Shown: positions 48,617 to 62,225 of the stretch, piece after piece | Position numbering within the stretch: the stretch's first letter is position 1 | Layout: each line of letters opens with the position of its first letter | DNA from: Pseudisothecium myosuroides | Taxonomy: Eukaryota > Streptophyta > Bryopsida > Hypnales > Lembophyllaceae | DNA: 64,000 bases | NCBI GenBank assembly: GCA_951799445.1 | Contig: OX637292.1 | Location: 17,983,296 to 18,047,295, forward strand | Direction of reading: 5' to 3' | Position numbers and translations under genes: made by a program | The notes under the pieces: generated by a model | Seen by the model: only the letters and a program-made list of their open reading frames with translations | The model's database searches: none | What the model was told of the DNA's origin: nothing

Positions 48617-51600
48617 TCACACTTGCGCCTCCCCGCGCGTCCCCCGTCGCCGCAGTGGCGGCGCTCTCGCAGTTTCCTCTGCGCCCATAGCCTCTTCCCC
48701 CTCGCCACCATCCACACGAAACGCCGCCACTTGCTTGTACCGATAGAAATGCGCGCACACTAGAAAAAAGAGAAAATTCACGAAGCTCAGCAGCGCCAGG
48801 AACCAGTAGAACAAGTCCAGTCGGCTTCGGTTGAGGTTGTCGATGAGCCAAGGTCGAGTGCGCCCGTTGTGGCTGGTCACGCGGTTCACCACCGTGACGA
48901 GCACGGAGGATAGGAAGTGGCCGCAGGCGATCGTGCTCAAGTAAATCGCGGTGCCTAAGCTGCGCATGCGGTCGGGGGCTTCCCCGTAGAAAAACTCCAG
49001 TTGCCCGATTTGGGTGAAAATCTCGGTGCTACCGCGAAGGAAGTACTGCGGGATGAGCCAGAAGATGGAGATCGGGACAGTTACCTTGGGAAGGTCCATG
49101 AGGCCGTGCGCTCGAGCGACGTTTACACGCTTTACCTGCGAACATTGGAAATATTCTCAGATTTCGCATTCGATTTCGCAGGTTCAGAGAATTAGATCAT
49201 GGGTGAGGGCTTGGGAGAAGTGCATGGTGCGTTCCAACAAGCGATCACTCACATGATTTGATCCCGAAATGAGCAAGAAATCTCAAAAACATGAGCTACT
49301 TGTTAGGTCTCTATTCACCTCACACTTGCTGTGAGCCCAATTAGGAAGTGTAAACTAGCTCATTTGAAGCACGTTAAAAGTAGCATTTCAACAAGACATT
49401 ACTCAAAACATTCAGATGAGTATTGTGAACAAAAGTTTAAATTCCAAATTTGATTCCAACCTTCGATTTCTAGCCTAGGTTGAGCGGTTTTAGGATTGCA
49501 TTACCTCGACGAAACCAGCGATCACCATAGCCAGGATGGAGAACGAAATTCCTGTTCCAATGCGTTGCAGTTGAGTTATGCCCTGCGGATGGCTTGTGAA
49601 TCGCCGCAGGAACGGCACCAGGAATCTGTGGACAGTGCAGAAAAGACGTATGCTTAGGGTTTGCAGGCTCTTCACGTCACTTCACATACCCCTAAAACAC
49701 CAAGGATTCATGACCAATTCGATCATACTGTGAAAACACTAGAATTCAAAAGGGGATAAATTTAATGTCGCCAGAATCAGGGGAGAACAGTGCGATTCTT
49801 GGTCCAAAAAATAAACTAAGATTGGACAAAAGGAAGTCCCTATATGACATCCCAAATGGTGAAAAGTCCAGTGTACCTGTCGTAAAGTGGTAAGATAAGG
49901 AGCACATTGACAAGCTCGAAGACGGAAAGGGACGCAGGAGGGAATTTGAAGTGAGCACCCATGCTGTGGTCCATGGTCGCGCCTTCTTCCACAGAGAACG
50001 TTTCCATCTGAGACAACGCCGTCCACACGAGGATGGTGCTCACCCAGATGGGGAACAAGCGAAGCAGCATCTTCACTTCTTCCACTTGTGTCACGGTGCA
50101 CAGTCGCCATGCATCGACGGGGCTGCTTCCGCCTCCGTCTTTCAAGCTCTCTGGCACTGCCGCCTTGTCCAGAAACCTGCCACAGTCGACACACTTCAGC
50201 CAAATCTGCAGACTTGGGCTTAATCACAATGGACGCCACTGGTGGCACAGGTATTCTCTATCCTTGAATATGGAGCAACCACCATGACATCCTTATGACT
50301 AGCAGCGATTTTCATGACTAGATGCTTCATCACTAGCAGGGATTTACATTCTGGAAAAATTCGTCAGTTGTGTCTGATTTTGGCCTACTAGGTGACGTCC
50401 CTCCAAACATTCCCCAATGTTATGATGCCAAAGAAGGGCTTCCTATTCCCGGGAAAAAACGCTGTAATTATGAGTCTCACAATTCATCTGACAACATTTA
50501 CCAAAGGCTCTTTTCTTGTAAACTACTCTGAACATTGTAACACTGGCTCGCTTTCCGAGTGTCAGCCAACCCAAAACTTCCTCACATTTACTGTAGACGT
50601 AGCTCTTGTCAATCCAAGGCCTCGTCTCCTTTGGTCCAGAGTCAAGAGACAGGATATGATTTGGATTCAATCAATATTCCTGACAATGGTGAGTAACAGA
50701 ATGCTACTTCTGCTTTCTCACAAGTGGCAATCCAAGGACTGTTGGCAGGAGGCTATTGAATGAGAGGGGATTCCCTCTTCCAAAAAAATGAACTCAAAAA
50801 TGTAAGTGAATGAGTGTCAAAGAACGAGGAAAGTTATGTCATGCAACGTACCGAAATTGGTCGGTGTGGGCAAGCACCTCCACGGGGCGCTGGCCCTCGG
50901 TTGGGCCTTCGTACAGCACTACAAAATCATCGTCATCATCAGCGTCTCGCTTGGCCTTGCGTTTCCGAGCTGCAGCAACCAGGACCTGGACAACGGATGT
51001 CAGAGGGCTTCCACAAGGCTGCTTGTATCTGTACAAGGGCGCACCGAAAAAGAACACAACGATAGCGAGGATCATCACCGCTGCTGGAATTCCGAATCCC
51101 CATCCGAAGCCAACATTGTCCTGCATAACCAATCACAACATCAAGCTTAGATATGAAGTTGCATTAGTACAGCCCACCTCAGAAGAGGTTTTGAAACCTT
51201 GCCACGTTACAAGAGCAGGATTTATGTTTTAAACTGCCTTAAGAGGCATTTCAAGTGGAAAGATTTAATGTAGCTAAGTTTTCTAAAAGGGGAGATTTTC
51301 TATAAGTATTTGCACAACATCAAACTTGCAAATCCAAGTGCCAGCAGAGAGTTCGACAGAACAGTAATCACAGGGAAACTGTACTTGCTGCAAAAGACCA
51401 AAGTTATGCCAAAATTTTCTGCGTAACCAAACAGATGTCATTCCAACCTGGATGTACACGAACACGGTGACGGACAGAAGAGAGCCGATCGAAATGATGA
51501 AGTAGTACCAGTTGAAAAAACTGGACATGTGCTTCTTCTCTTTCTCGTGGCTCTCGTCGAACTGATCGGCGCCCATGGAGGACACATTGGGTTTGATTCC

Positions 51601-53226
51601 ACCATTTCCAAGAGCAATCAGGTAAAGTCCCACGTAGAGCACCGCCAGTTGCGACGTGCTGGCGGATGGACACGGAAGAGAGGAGTCGGCTGGGCATGGA
51701 GCGGGTTTCAACGATGACAGTGAAGCCGATAGAGTCAAAAGAACCATCCCCTGAGTAATGCAGTTACATTTTTATTGTCAGACACGTAAACCAAAGTTGT
51801 ACTCCATTCTCAGGATCTATTTTCTGAAACAAGCTCATCTGGTTCACGAGCAAACTCAGAGCATTTTTGCGCAGCTCCTGCAACACCCTTGGAAATGTCC
51901 ATCAAAAAGAATCTAGAATTCTTTTGGGTACAACCTTGAGCTCATAAGAGTCCTTGCAAAACCATGTTCTCAATTGTTTAGGTTTCCTAACTCCATGCCT
52001 AAGAGTCCTCTAAAAGTGATTAAAATACTCTTCGATCTGAGTCAACAACGGAGAAAGGTGCGTGATCCCAAAGTTATGCTAACATTCTCAAAGAGATACC
52101 TCGACACCCCTGGAAAAGGAGTCCAGATTCATGTTGTGCACAATCCTGAAATCGGCCATATGGAAGAAACTAGGTATTGGCCACTCACTGAGAGTCATGC
52201 TCGATCTCTCCAGAGTGAATGTCAGACTTTTCGTTTCCATCTGTAGTAGCGACGGGTCAGATGGGAAAACTTACCACGACTTGAACGGATGCAAACACAG
52301 CGATGGCCCAAAACCGGCCCCAGTACGCATCCGCCATGAAACCCCCAATGAAAGGAGTGAGGTACAGCGCTCCCACAAAATTGGACACCGTATTCGCTGC
52401 CTTGGGATTGCTCAAATGTATTTTGGTGGTGAAGTATGTGACCAGATTCCGTTGCAGCCCCAACGAGCCCATTCGCTCACATATCTCTGTGGCTGCGTTC
52501 AGTACAAAATCCACTCACCGAATCAGTCATTGCACTTGAAGGGCCACTTACCGACTCAATGAGTCAGTAAATTCAGCTATTCCATTTCCAAAAACAGGAT
52601 CTCTTATTCCCGCAAGTGCGGTCAGTGACTTGCAGACTTTGAAATCTATGCAATTCACACACGCGAGCCTGCAGTCTAATTAGGCCTAGCAGGTTCTGCA
52701 GATTTGTAAGCTAATTTCCATCGTCTAGATCTAGCCCACATGCGAATGAAAACAGAAGTCATGTTACAGCGCCAGTGACTTTGTTCTAGACAGAAAGTGA
52801 ACCTTCAGTCAAGATCAACCATTTAAGGAAGAATTAGTTGCATTTCATGTATTCTATTCAAAGCATGATCCGAGGGAGGTGACATACCGAAGATGAGAGG
52901 AGCAGCTTTCCAGCCGCCTGTCCTCCGTCTATTAGCAATGTGGCCCTTCCTGTCCACCGTTCCATCTCCCGTGAATTGCTCGCTCTCAGCACTCACTACA
53001 GCCTCTTGCAGTCGTTCCTCTTTGACAGAACTCTGCACCCACCGATGTGATAACCGTTCAATCAGTCAATCTCTTCTGCCGGAGATCATGAAACAAAACG
53101 AAACCCTCATAATTGCAGAATTAGAAAACGAGTTCCTGAAAGGTCAGTAGTTTACCATCGTCGTCGTCGTCGTCGTGTCTGCGTTTTCATCCGTCCTGAG
53201 AGGTACATATCCGCTTTGCCCTTTAC
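48617..53226 (-). CDS. NRT1/PTR family (NPF) proton-coupled transporter
   Basis: Eight exons on the minus strand: 53226-53156, 53032-52888, 52492-52275, 51750-51448, 51120-50852, 50176-49877, 49625-49505 and 49135-48617. Phases close to a stop at 48617. About 625 residues from the ATG at 53158. WKAAPLIF begins the first helix and EICER is the ExxER proton-coupling motif. These are followed by [110 protein letters not shown] and [18 protein letters not shown], the full 12-helix MFS order of NPF proteins. Best resemblance is to the NPF8/NPF5 type, tentatively; substrate (nitrate, peptide or other) cannot be inferred. The first exon encodes a six-Thr run from an (ACG) repeat and starts mid-codon, so an upstream exon with the start is missing, unless the ATG at 53158 is used. 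The C-terminal 40 residues are Arg/Glu-rich. Confidence 0.93.
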
Positions 53227-55645
53227 CTGCCCAGAAAGTTCAACACCATGTGAGTTCAAAACAGGATCAGTGGGAAGGTTACCTACTTGCTAAAAGAGAC
53301 ACATCTTTCTAATGTGGGAACAGTTGGCTTGGTTAGAAATTGCATAGTTTGTAGGTCAGAACTGAATTGCGACAATTTGGGGGTGTAGAGCTGGCACACA
53401 TAAGAAGGCAATTTCAGAACCACGTTACAAAGCTCTACAACGAGGTAAGTACTTTGAATAATACTTTGGAGGAAGAAGGGTTTCGAACTTTCAATGTGAC
53501 CAATTGGGTAACAAATCTGCAAATTGCCAGGTGGGAATTGCGAGATCTGACACCTACCGTGAAACTACATTAAAAAAAAGGTATTTGAACGTACTCCTTT
53601 GCAAATTTTTCTTCTTTCTTTCTTTCCATTTTCACGATTCTCAGCCCCGAATTCCCGTAGTAAAGCCCTCACTGGCTCTCACACAGAATTCTCAAGTCTC
53701 TTTTGCAAAACCTCAATCCTGTAGTTCCGGAAAGCAGGTCTCGCACTCATACCCCCCCACTACACAACTGATTAGGATTTCTAAAATTCGCAACCTCTCC
53801 TGCTGATTTCATTGTTTCTTTCTGAATTCGCCTTGCGCAATTCTAAGCCCAAAATCTAACCTCACATATGCTTGCCCCGCCGTAACAAAATCTCAGACAT
53901 CTCTGATTCTAGAATTCTAGCACACTCAATGCTAAACCTAAAAGGAGTACAAGTTTGTGCGTAGTTACAGATCCTTTTCCACATGAATTCCCAACCCAAA
54001 CCTTCAAAGGTAACCGTCACGCAATTAAACTGCTCACAACAAACCCGATTTCAACACACCTCAAAAATCCTCTAAAATCAAGCACCAACACCAATGGAAA
54101 CATCGAAAAGCTTGAAAATCCAAGACACCTAACCTCAAGCATCCATAACGGAGCGCACTCCCAACGAGACTTCCACAGACAAAAGCCGAACAATCCAGTT
54201 TGGGGACGTACCAGACACCATGACTCGTAGAGCATGGGTTATGCTCCGCTAACTGCAGTTGTAAGAGCGTCCTTCTTCCACAAGACTCTGAAGTGTCAGG
54301 CGCTGCGTTGTCGATTTAGCAAACTAACACGGGCTTACTCTAAGTGCAACCAAAGTGTTGTTCTAGCTCTAGGGTTGCCCAAGTTCATTGTACCCTGCAC
54401 CTTGAACCATCGCTTTTGGAGTGTCTTCGTCGATAACACTGCAAGCACAACAAAAGTTGACTGGATCCCACACTCACAGTGGGACCGCACCTCCTTTGTC
54501 TGTAAACTCACTTCTACTATTTCTTCGAATTTAGAAAATCTCTCAACCAGATTTGCCGTACTAGCAAACTCGAAAACTTGCAATGTCCAGTTTGGTAATC
54601 GCCTATAGTGCGGAGCTAGATCTGCTGCCCGCCTTGGACACTCCGAGGATGCAGATGTGAGACTGAAGCAAGCAAAGTTTGACACTACTTGAAGCACATG
54701 TTCAATTAGTTTCAATTCGCTTTCAGAATCAAAAAATGGGAAACCCTAAACCAGATTTGCCGCAAACTAGCAAACTCGAAAACTTGTTATGTCCTGTTTG
54801 GTCGTGCCTGTTTGAATGGTCCACAACTCCACATAAGACACTAACTTATTCCTCTCGAGTTGCAGATGTGAGGCTGAAGCAAACCCCTACTTCCGCTTGC
54901 TTCAAACTGCCATTGAGCTAACTCAGTTTGCTACAAACTGATGAAATCTGAAACTGTTTGAAACTACCGGTAATTGAACATGTTTGAAACTATTCGAAAC
55001 TGTTAGTACCGCAAATGCACGTGTTGTAAGGAATTGAAAAAATTTAAAAGAGAATGCGTGACAGACAGCAGTAGGCTTCGTGTGCGTTCATATCTGTTTA
55101 GGAGTCGTACCACTTTTTGCAGTAACTTAACATCTTCTCCTTGGACACACATCAGTGTGAGGTATACCCTGGAACCTCAACCGGATATCAATCCTTGCCG
55201 AAAAGCCTACAGTAGCATATGCAGGGTTTAGTGATATCCCACGGAGACGCAGCAGCTGCAATGGCATGAGGAGGGATTGCGATTTCAAATGTAAGCTTCT
55301 GCAGCAGATTGTGATGGAGAATTGCTATATAGCGTTTGGTGAATAGACCCGAGTGGTGTGCTTTTTCCTGTCGTTCAAGAATAGTCATGTTTGATTTTAC
55401 AATCGAAGTGGTATTCCATTCCAAATTTTTGGCATTCCCAATTGCGTTTCTTAAATGGTGGAGAGTGTATGTCAAAATTGCGCATGGTTTCTTGTCTCCC
55501 AGTTAGCAAAAACATTACTTAGCTCTGGATTGTCTGCTAGGTTAGGTAAACTTTGCTGTTTAGCCCTTGCATGAGAAAATTGCTGTTGGGAATCCTGAGT
55601 TTTCCGCGGAAGCGAAGGGGGACATAAGCTTCTACTGGCACGTAG
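53227..55645. other. Divergent intergenic region between NPF and PPR genes
   Basis: It should contain both promoters and probably the missing 5' exon of the NPF gene. Frames such as 54234-54608 (plus) and 54335-54715 (minus) overlap a direct repeat and have no family resemblance. Confidence 0.5.
54540..54895 (+). repeat. Direct repeat of about 200 bp, two copies
   Basis: ACCAGATTTGCCG, CTAGCAAACTCGAAAACTTG, ATGTCC-GTTTGGT and GCAGATGTGAG-CTGAAGCAA occur in the same order at 54548-54670 and 54753-54883. The copies have diverged moderately. It lies midway between the divergent NPF and PPR genes. Confidence 0.7.
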
Positions 55646-55985
55646 AATTGAGTTAGAGGTGAATTGGAATTCGAGAAACCAGGTGCAATGTTGCATTCAT
55701 TAGGCAAACCCTAAAGTTGGAATTTGAGGGGGAATTGACATGGGCATTAGTGATAGTAGAATGGAATTAGAAGAGAATTGGACTTCGTAATTGCGATGTT
55801 GCACTCTTGCACTCTTTAGGGTTTGAGGCAGGGACGAAACCCCAAAGTTGGAAGTTCAAGTGAAAGATTTGGCATGGGCAACTCCTGGTACGTAGTGATT
55901 GCAGAACGGAATTAGAAGAAAATTGGAATTCGAGAATCTAGTTGCGATGTTGCACCCATTAGGGTTCGAGGCAGGGACTAAACCG
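55646..55985 (+). repeat. Three tandem diverged units ending in the PPR start codon
   Basis: Each unit holds GAATTAGA/GAGTTAGA, GAATTGGAATTCGAGAA or similar, then TGCRATGTTGCA, a TTAGG word and usually GAGGCAGGGAC. The TGCRATGTTGC words are at about 55684, 55794 and 55943. In the third unit this ATG is the likely start of the PPR protein; in the first two the frames close soon after. Confidence 0.65.
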
Positions 55986-58900
55986 TATTTTTTCTCCCTT
56001 CCTCGAGACCCCCCGAAGCGTCATGTCCAGCTTGTGTTTGCTAGCCAGTCCGTGTCTGAAAACCAGAACCCAGGAAGACAACCCAGCGTGCCTTTGAGAA
56101 ATGTCTGGACCAAGAAACTTGCGACGCAGGAGGAGATGGCCACCACCATGGCCAGAGTGCCGTCCAAGTACAAAAAACGGCAGTTCAGTGAGGGCGAGGA
56201 GGTTTGGAGCCCCAGGGAAGTGGTGGCCAAGGTTCTGGCCCTCAATCACTGGGACGACATTGACGCCATTCTGAATTCCTGGCTCGGCCGCTTCAACCGG
56301 AAGAATTTCCCTGCACTCATCTCGGTATACTTCTGGCTTGCGTGTCGTAAATGTTGTTTTCAACTTCAATTTCTGCTAATTTCGTGACCCCTGAAGGCCG
56401 AAGGTATTTTTTTCTGCTCAGAAATACTCAGAACTGCCATTTCTATAGCGATTACATGAAATTATGAGAATACTGAACTTTGCTCTAATGTTTGGAATAA
56501 GGCTAAGATGAATTCTGAGAAGGTTGTGGCATAATGTTGGAATTAGTTCGAGTACACTCTTTCCTTTGCTTTAAGCGTTTTAACCAAAACTTTGGAAGTG
56601 TGGATTCATTGGGAGAGCACTCAATGGAGAGACAACTTTTGGTACTATAAGAGCCAACTTCTTGAGATCAAATTGTTATAGCTCGCGGGAGATGACGAGT
56701 TCTTGTTGAAATCATTCAAAGTGGGAGGTTTTAGATCACTATTGAAGGGATAGTAGATAATCCCGTTTCCATTCAAAGAGGAGTGGCCGTAGACATTATT
56801 TGCCAAGTCATGGTTACACTCAACTTGCTATTTGAAGGCCAAACAAGTGTTGATTGGAAGGGATGAGTTGCTGTTGGTAACAGGAGTCATTAAGAGACGG
56901 GATGAGGTCCCTAACGGTTATGGTGTCCTCTACCTTATAGAACTTGAGCATAAGCTTAGCATAATTGTAACTTGAGCATTCTAAATGTTGTTGCAGGAAA
57001 TGACGAGAACAGGGGCCATAGAACACAGTTTGCGAGTGTTCAACTGGATGAAGAACCAGAAATGTTACAGGGCACGGACTGACATCTACAACTACATGAT
57101 CTGGTTGCACGCCAGGCATCAGCGCGCCGACCATGCGCGGAGTCTCTTTTATGAGATGCAGGAATGGAGGTCAGGTAACTTCGAATTTGGTTCAATTTGA
57201 TTTATTTATTGGCTAACACATGCAATGATCTTCACTGATTCTAGCGATATTAAGCTTGGTCCCATCTGGGTTAAATTTTGCACAACATGATCAATGGAAT
57301 TGGTCATTTCCAAACTATGAATTCTAGGTTCTTTTGGGGTTAGAATTCTCAATTGTGGAGTGTTGGTGTCAATTCAGGTGCAAGCCAGATGTGGAGACAT
57401 ACAATGCATTGATGAATGTTCATGGTCGAGCTGGACAATGGCGTTGGGCTCTGCAAATTTTTGATGACATGCAACGGGCCTGTGTAAGCTCCTAGCTTCT
57501 GAAGTTCCAGTTTCTCTTTCATATTCGTGGGCACTTCTTGTTTCTGCTAAGGACTTAGCTAAAGTAGAAACTCCTCCTCTTGAGGTATTCTGGAAAATCT
57601 AGAATGTTTGTGTTAGAAAATGTCAGGGTTCATGTTAGAAAATGTCTTATTTGGCATTGCAATTGACAAGGTTTAATGTGACCAGGTTTTCTAGAATACC
57701 TATGGATTCATTCACAACCAAAAGTGATGAAAAGAGAGTTTACAAATTTTAATCTTGTGGGGATTAATATGAAGAGTTCATAATATAACCCATGTGAGGA
57801 TAAATTTTCCTCCCTTATTCACGCAAAGGGGTGAATTTAACCTTCAAGGGGTAAAGAAATCTCATCCTTTCTCGAGGTTTTACATACCCTCACTATTCCC
57901 TTCCAACATCTAATTATTTTGCAGATTATAATCTCATGGGGTAGAATTTAACTTCAAGGGTTTAAGATATACCCCAACCGCCATGTCTTGTGTCACATTG
58001 AATTAAGGTGAAGATTTGCACCCTAGGTAGGTGCAAACACTTAAGATGAGTTTTAAATCTTAAACTTTTGTGGTTTAGAATTTCACCTTGGTGTGAATAC
58101 CCTACGGGGGTGGGTTCTCTACTATGCATACATTTTGTTCCGTATGTCATTGAGCAACATGGAGCTTTGATTTCGAAGGATCTAGGAATCAAGGTTTTCA
58201 AGTGACCAATTCAATTGATAATATTGTGAATGCTTAAGGTGCTCATTGTTATTGTCGTTTTAAAACACAGATTGCACCAAGCCGAAGCTCTTACAACAAC
58301 TTAATCAACGCATGTGGACGTAGTGGCGAATGGTTCAAAGCCTTAGAAGTGTGCAAGCGTATGACCGACAACGGTGTTGGCCCTGACCTCATGACACACA
58401 ACATCATTCTGTCCGCGTTTAAATCTGGAGGTCAACCACGTCATGCAGTGGCATATTACAATCACCTGGTCTCGAAGAAAGTGCCTGTTGACCGATACAG
58501 CCACAACATAATACTCAACTGCTTGACAAAACTCGGCCGCTTTGAAGATGCAACCAGGCTCTTCACTGAAATGCGGAAGATGAATGGGTGTGAACCAGAT
58601 GTTATCACTTTCAATGCTCTCCTGCATCTATACGCTGTACGCGGGGAGATTGCCAAGGCACGTGAAACTTTTGATATGATGAATGGTAAGAAAGATTTAT
58701 CCAAGTTCATTTATATACACCTGTTTCCCCGGGGATCTATTCAAGAAGATCTAGTTGAAATCTACACTGTTGTGTTTGACGATTGCAATACATGAGGATG
58801 CTTGTTTTGACGGTTAAGGTGCTTTTCTTTCTTGAAATACCGCTGATTGGAATGGAATTTCTCAGTTCTTAAGTTTCCAACTTCTAGAGGTATCCTGCAA

Positions 58901-61900
58901 AACTTAGCCGCATTAAACTCTACCAATTTTAATGTTATTTAAGATATTTTTTTAAACTTATTTCCTAGCAATTTTAACGCAGCTAAGTTTTCTTAAATAC
59001 GTTTTTGGGGTGGTTTTCTACTAGTGGAATCTGCACTGTTGTTCATCCTCACTACTGTCTTTTAGGGTTTGCCATAAACGAGGATGCCTCATTTGACATT
59101 CATGGAACTGTTTCTTTCTAGATATAGCATTGCCTGGTATGGAAATTTATCAGTTTTAAGTTTTCCAACTATGAGGAATTCGCTATGTGCAGGGGAAGGT
59201 GTGTCTCCGACGATAGTGACTTTCAACACTCTCTTGGGGGCTTACGCATCGCAGGGAATGCACACGGAGGCCCTCAAAGTGTTTGGTCTCATAGTGAAAG
59301 CAGGGTTTGAACCAGACGTTGTGAGTTACTCCTCGCTGCTCAATGCGTTTGGCAAGTCGGGTCATCCAGAGAAAGCTCAGGAAGTTTTGGACTTGATGAA
59401 GAAGAGATCACGGAGACCAAATCTCGTCACTTTCAATGGCCTGGTGGATGCATATGCAGCTGCTGGGAAATACGAGCAAGCTCGAGAGCTTCTGCATGAC
59501 ATGGCCGAAGCTGGAATTGAACCAAACGCGGTCACCATATGCTCTTTGTTTGCGGCCTGTGCACGAGCTCGGTGCCCAGAGAAAGTGAAAGATGTTTTTC
59601 ACGAAGCGAGGATTCGGGGGATAGTGTTGAACGCCCCGGCTTTCAATGCAGCCATTACAGCGTACGTAGAAGCTGGACAGTTGAGTGAGGCTTTAGTGTT
59701 GCTGGAGGTCATGGAAGAGGAACGGGTTCAACCAAATGGGGTCACGTTTTTACAACTCATTAAAAGTGCTGGAAGTCTTGGAGATCACCAACAAGCCAAA
59801 CTCTTGTATGACAAAATGATCGGTCTTGGCGTGCCTTTGACTGTGGAGCCCTGCTCAGCACTTATCAATGCCTTCGCAAAGCTTGTAAGACCACTGCTAA
59901 CACAGAATCCGTTTGCAACATGCCATCAACCTCCATTATGCCTTTTATTTCTTGGTTGATGGGTGTGCAGTAGTATTCTAGTTTAAATTAAGACCGTTTC
60001 ATTTCTTTTTCAAAGATTGTATCACCCCAAATGTTACTGTGTTAATGTTAGTGTAAAGAAATTAGTGTAAACGTAATGTTAGTGTGATGCTAGCGTCCTG
60101 GCATTCACTTATTATAATATTGGCATCTAGTAAGTTAACATTTAGTAAAAATAAACACGACATTTAGTTAACATTATCTTAGTATTGATATAATGTTGAT
60201 CTTTTAGATTTACATTATCTTACCACTAATAAGTTTCTGAAGCTAATATTGGATCTTTTGAAACGTGCTGGACTCTATCTTATTCACTCCGCCGGACACA
60301 TTTTATTGAATGTGGCCATATACTGCGTGCAGGGCATGTACAATGAGGCACGGGAGATATTCGATGATATGAAGAAAGCTGGATGCAAGCCTAACGTGGT
60401 TACGTATACGAGTCTCGTATTCACCTACAGCAATGCAGGTCTGCTTATTCATATCCTTCATGTTAGTATGTCATATTTTTTTGCTTACATGAGACTGCCT
60501 GTAACAAAGTCATCCCATCTGTAATCATATTCACTGTGCCCTTCATATTTTAATGGACAGGGATGTTCGAACATGCGCAATCTGCGTTTGAGGAGATGGT
60601 TGCAGCGGGCATAGCTCCTGACATTATTGCATATGGAGCCCTTCTAATGGTCTTGAACAAAGGAAATCGCTCTGAAGAGGCTCTGGCAATTGGGAAAACC
60701 TTACGAGCACGGAGAATTCCATTGAATGACGTTGCCTATACAGAAATGTTGATAGCATGTAGCAGGTATTGATCTGATTGCTGATGATAGTTAGTAAGGC
60801 TTTTGTCCTGATTGTTTGGAGCTTTGATGCTTGCTGTAGGTGCAGGTAGTTTAATTCTGTCGACTTTCGTTAAATAAGTGCATTATTGCTAGATATGTCT
60901 GTAATACTTACCGATCTTGTGAACAGGCTTAAGGACTGGGAAACGTCTCTGTTTGTGTATGAAGACTTGAAAAACGCACGATTACAGCTTACGGACGTCA
61001 TGGCTACTAATCTTCTGTCTGCTGTTGGTAGAAGTGGAAAACTTGATCGATTACACAAGGTACATTTACAGATTGTTTTTTCAGTTTAGAGTAGTGTTTC
61101 ATTTCTGTTTGAGACTTCTTGACTTCATTAATGTTAATACTTCTTGACGTGCCGCAGAATGAGGCGAAGTCTGTTGATGTCATCTCCGTATACCGAAGTA
61201 ATTTTGAACACCCCGGTCATAGTGCAGAGCTTTCCAAGTAGATAACAGCCCGTGTCGGACATAGAGTAACCGCTCCTATTTGCAAGCTGAGCTAAAATCC
61301 AATCATGTACATGATCTCAACATGAGAGCCTAGGTCAATTTTGAGTACACCTATAATGAGTACTTTGAAAATCGATAGTTTGTTCATGTGGCGTCCAAAA
61401 CTTTATGCTACGATGTGGTGGAATCTCCTTTCAATTGAAAACAAGATCCCAGAAAGTTATGAGATGATTCTTCTTTCCCATGCTTAGGCTTCAGTGCAAC
61501 TGCTCATGGCTACTCCCTTGTGCTGTTTGGCTTCAGGTTTACGTTGAGTTTCAACAGGCTGGATATGTGCCTACTCTTCAGATATTTAACATCTTGGTTG
61601 ATAGTTACAGTCGAGGCTTGAAGTGGCGAAAGTGTCTGGAGGTGAATCTAAAATTTTGAAGTTCAAATACCTGTACTGAATGTGATCATGGTCTGACTGC
61701 TTTGTAATTATCTCAGAATTTGCCTAGGTTTCTCAAATATGAGTGTTTCGTGGGGTGGTTTCCAGATTTTGGGGTGTATCCAGAAAGAAAAACTGCAACC
61801 CAATTGGAAAACGTACGAGCCTATCTTTTCATGCTTGGGACAACTGGAGCTTTGGGAGACCTTTGTCGAGTTATACGCCGAGGTTCTGGCTCAAGGGTAC

Positions 61901-62225
61901 AGTCCTACATGGATTGATCGCTCCTTCATTTTTCAATTGTTTTTAAGTGCGTATGGATATGAGCTGAGTGTCGTCATGAGTCTATAGTTAATGATGTAGG
62001 TTTTTTTAAATTTTCACCAAAATTTTAGAAACTGAATGGATCATTCTGTGATGCAGAATTGAGCCTGACAACAGTACTCTAAGAATGGCACTAGCTGCAT
62101 ATGGGGCTTTGGGCATGAAGAGCAGTGCCTCATCAGTAATGATTCGCCTCCAAGAACTTCAGAGAGAAAAAAAGGCAGCCGTTAGAGGAGACGACAAACG
62201 GTTGCGTGACTCACTACCTCATTAA
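55947..62225 (+). CDS. EMB2654: P-class PPR protein, EMB2654-like plastid RNA splicing factor
   Basis: Eleven exons: 55947-56324, 56997-57169, 57378-57483, 58271-58685, 59193-59884, 60333-60438, 60561-60765, 60927-61059, 61537-61641, 61766-61896 and 62057-62225. All phases close, giving 870 residues. The first 75 or so residues resemble a plastid transit peptide. A conserved block FNRKNFPAL (about 118-126) leads into consecutive 35-residue PPR repeats, with typical stretches such as GPDLMTHNIILSAFKSGG, CEPDVITFNALLHLYAVRGE, EPDVVSYSSLLNAFGKSG and CKPNVVTYTSLVFTYSNAG. Matching phrases (VCK-MTDNGVGPDL-THNI, HGRAGQWRWA) and the exon-rich structure fit Arabidopsis EMB2654 (At2g41720, about 820 residues). 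EMB2654 is an essential plastid protein needed for trans-splicing of rps12 intron 1. The C terminus is basic (LQREKKAAVRGDDKR). Repeats bind RNA bases one by one; the target here is assumed, not shown. No break found. Confidence 0.93.
56385..56450 (+). mobile_element. Relic of a TTAA-element end in PPR intron 1
   Basis: ACCCCTGAAGGCCGAAGGT, then TTTTTCTGCTC and CTGCCATTTCTATAGC, follow the left end of the copies at 27598 and 46279 over about 60 bp; TTAA has decayed to TGAC. Nothing of the right end was found downstream in the intron. Confidence 0.7.

Noticed and set aside
54234..54715. Overlapping frames of about 125 codons on both strands
   Set aside because: They overlap a direct repeat and each other, with no domain; the first NPF exon could be nearby but these frames do not splice in phase to 53226.
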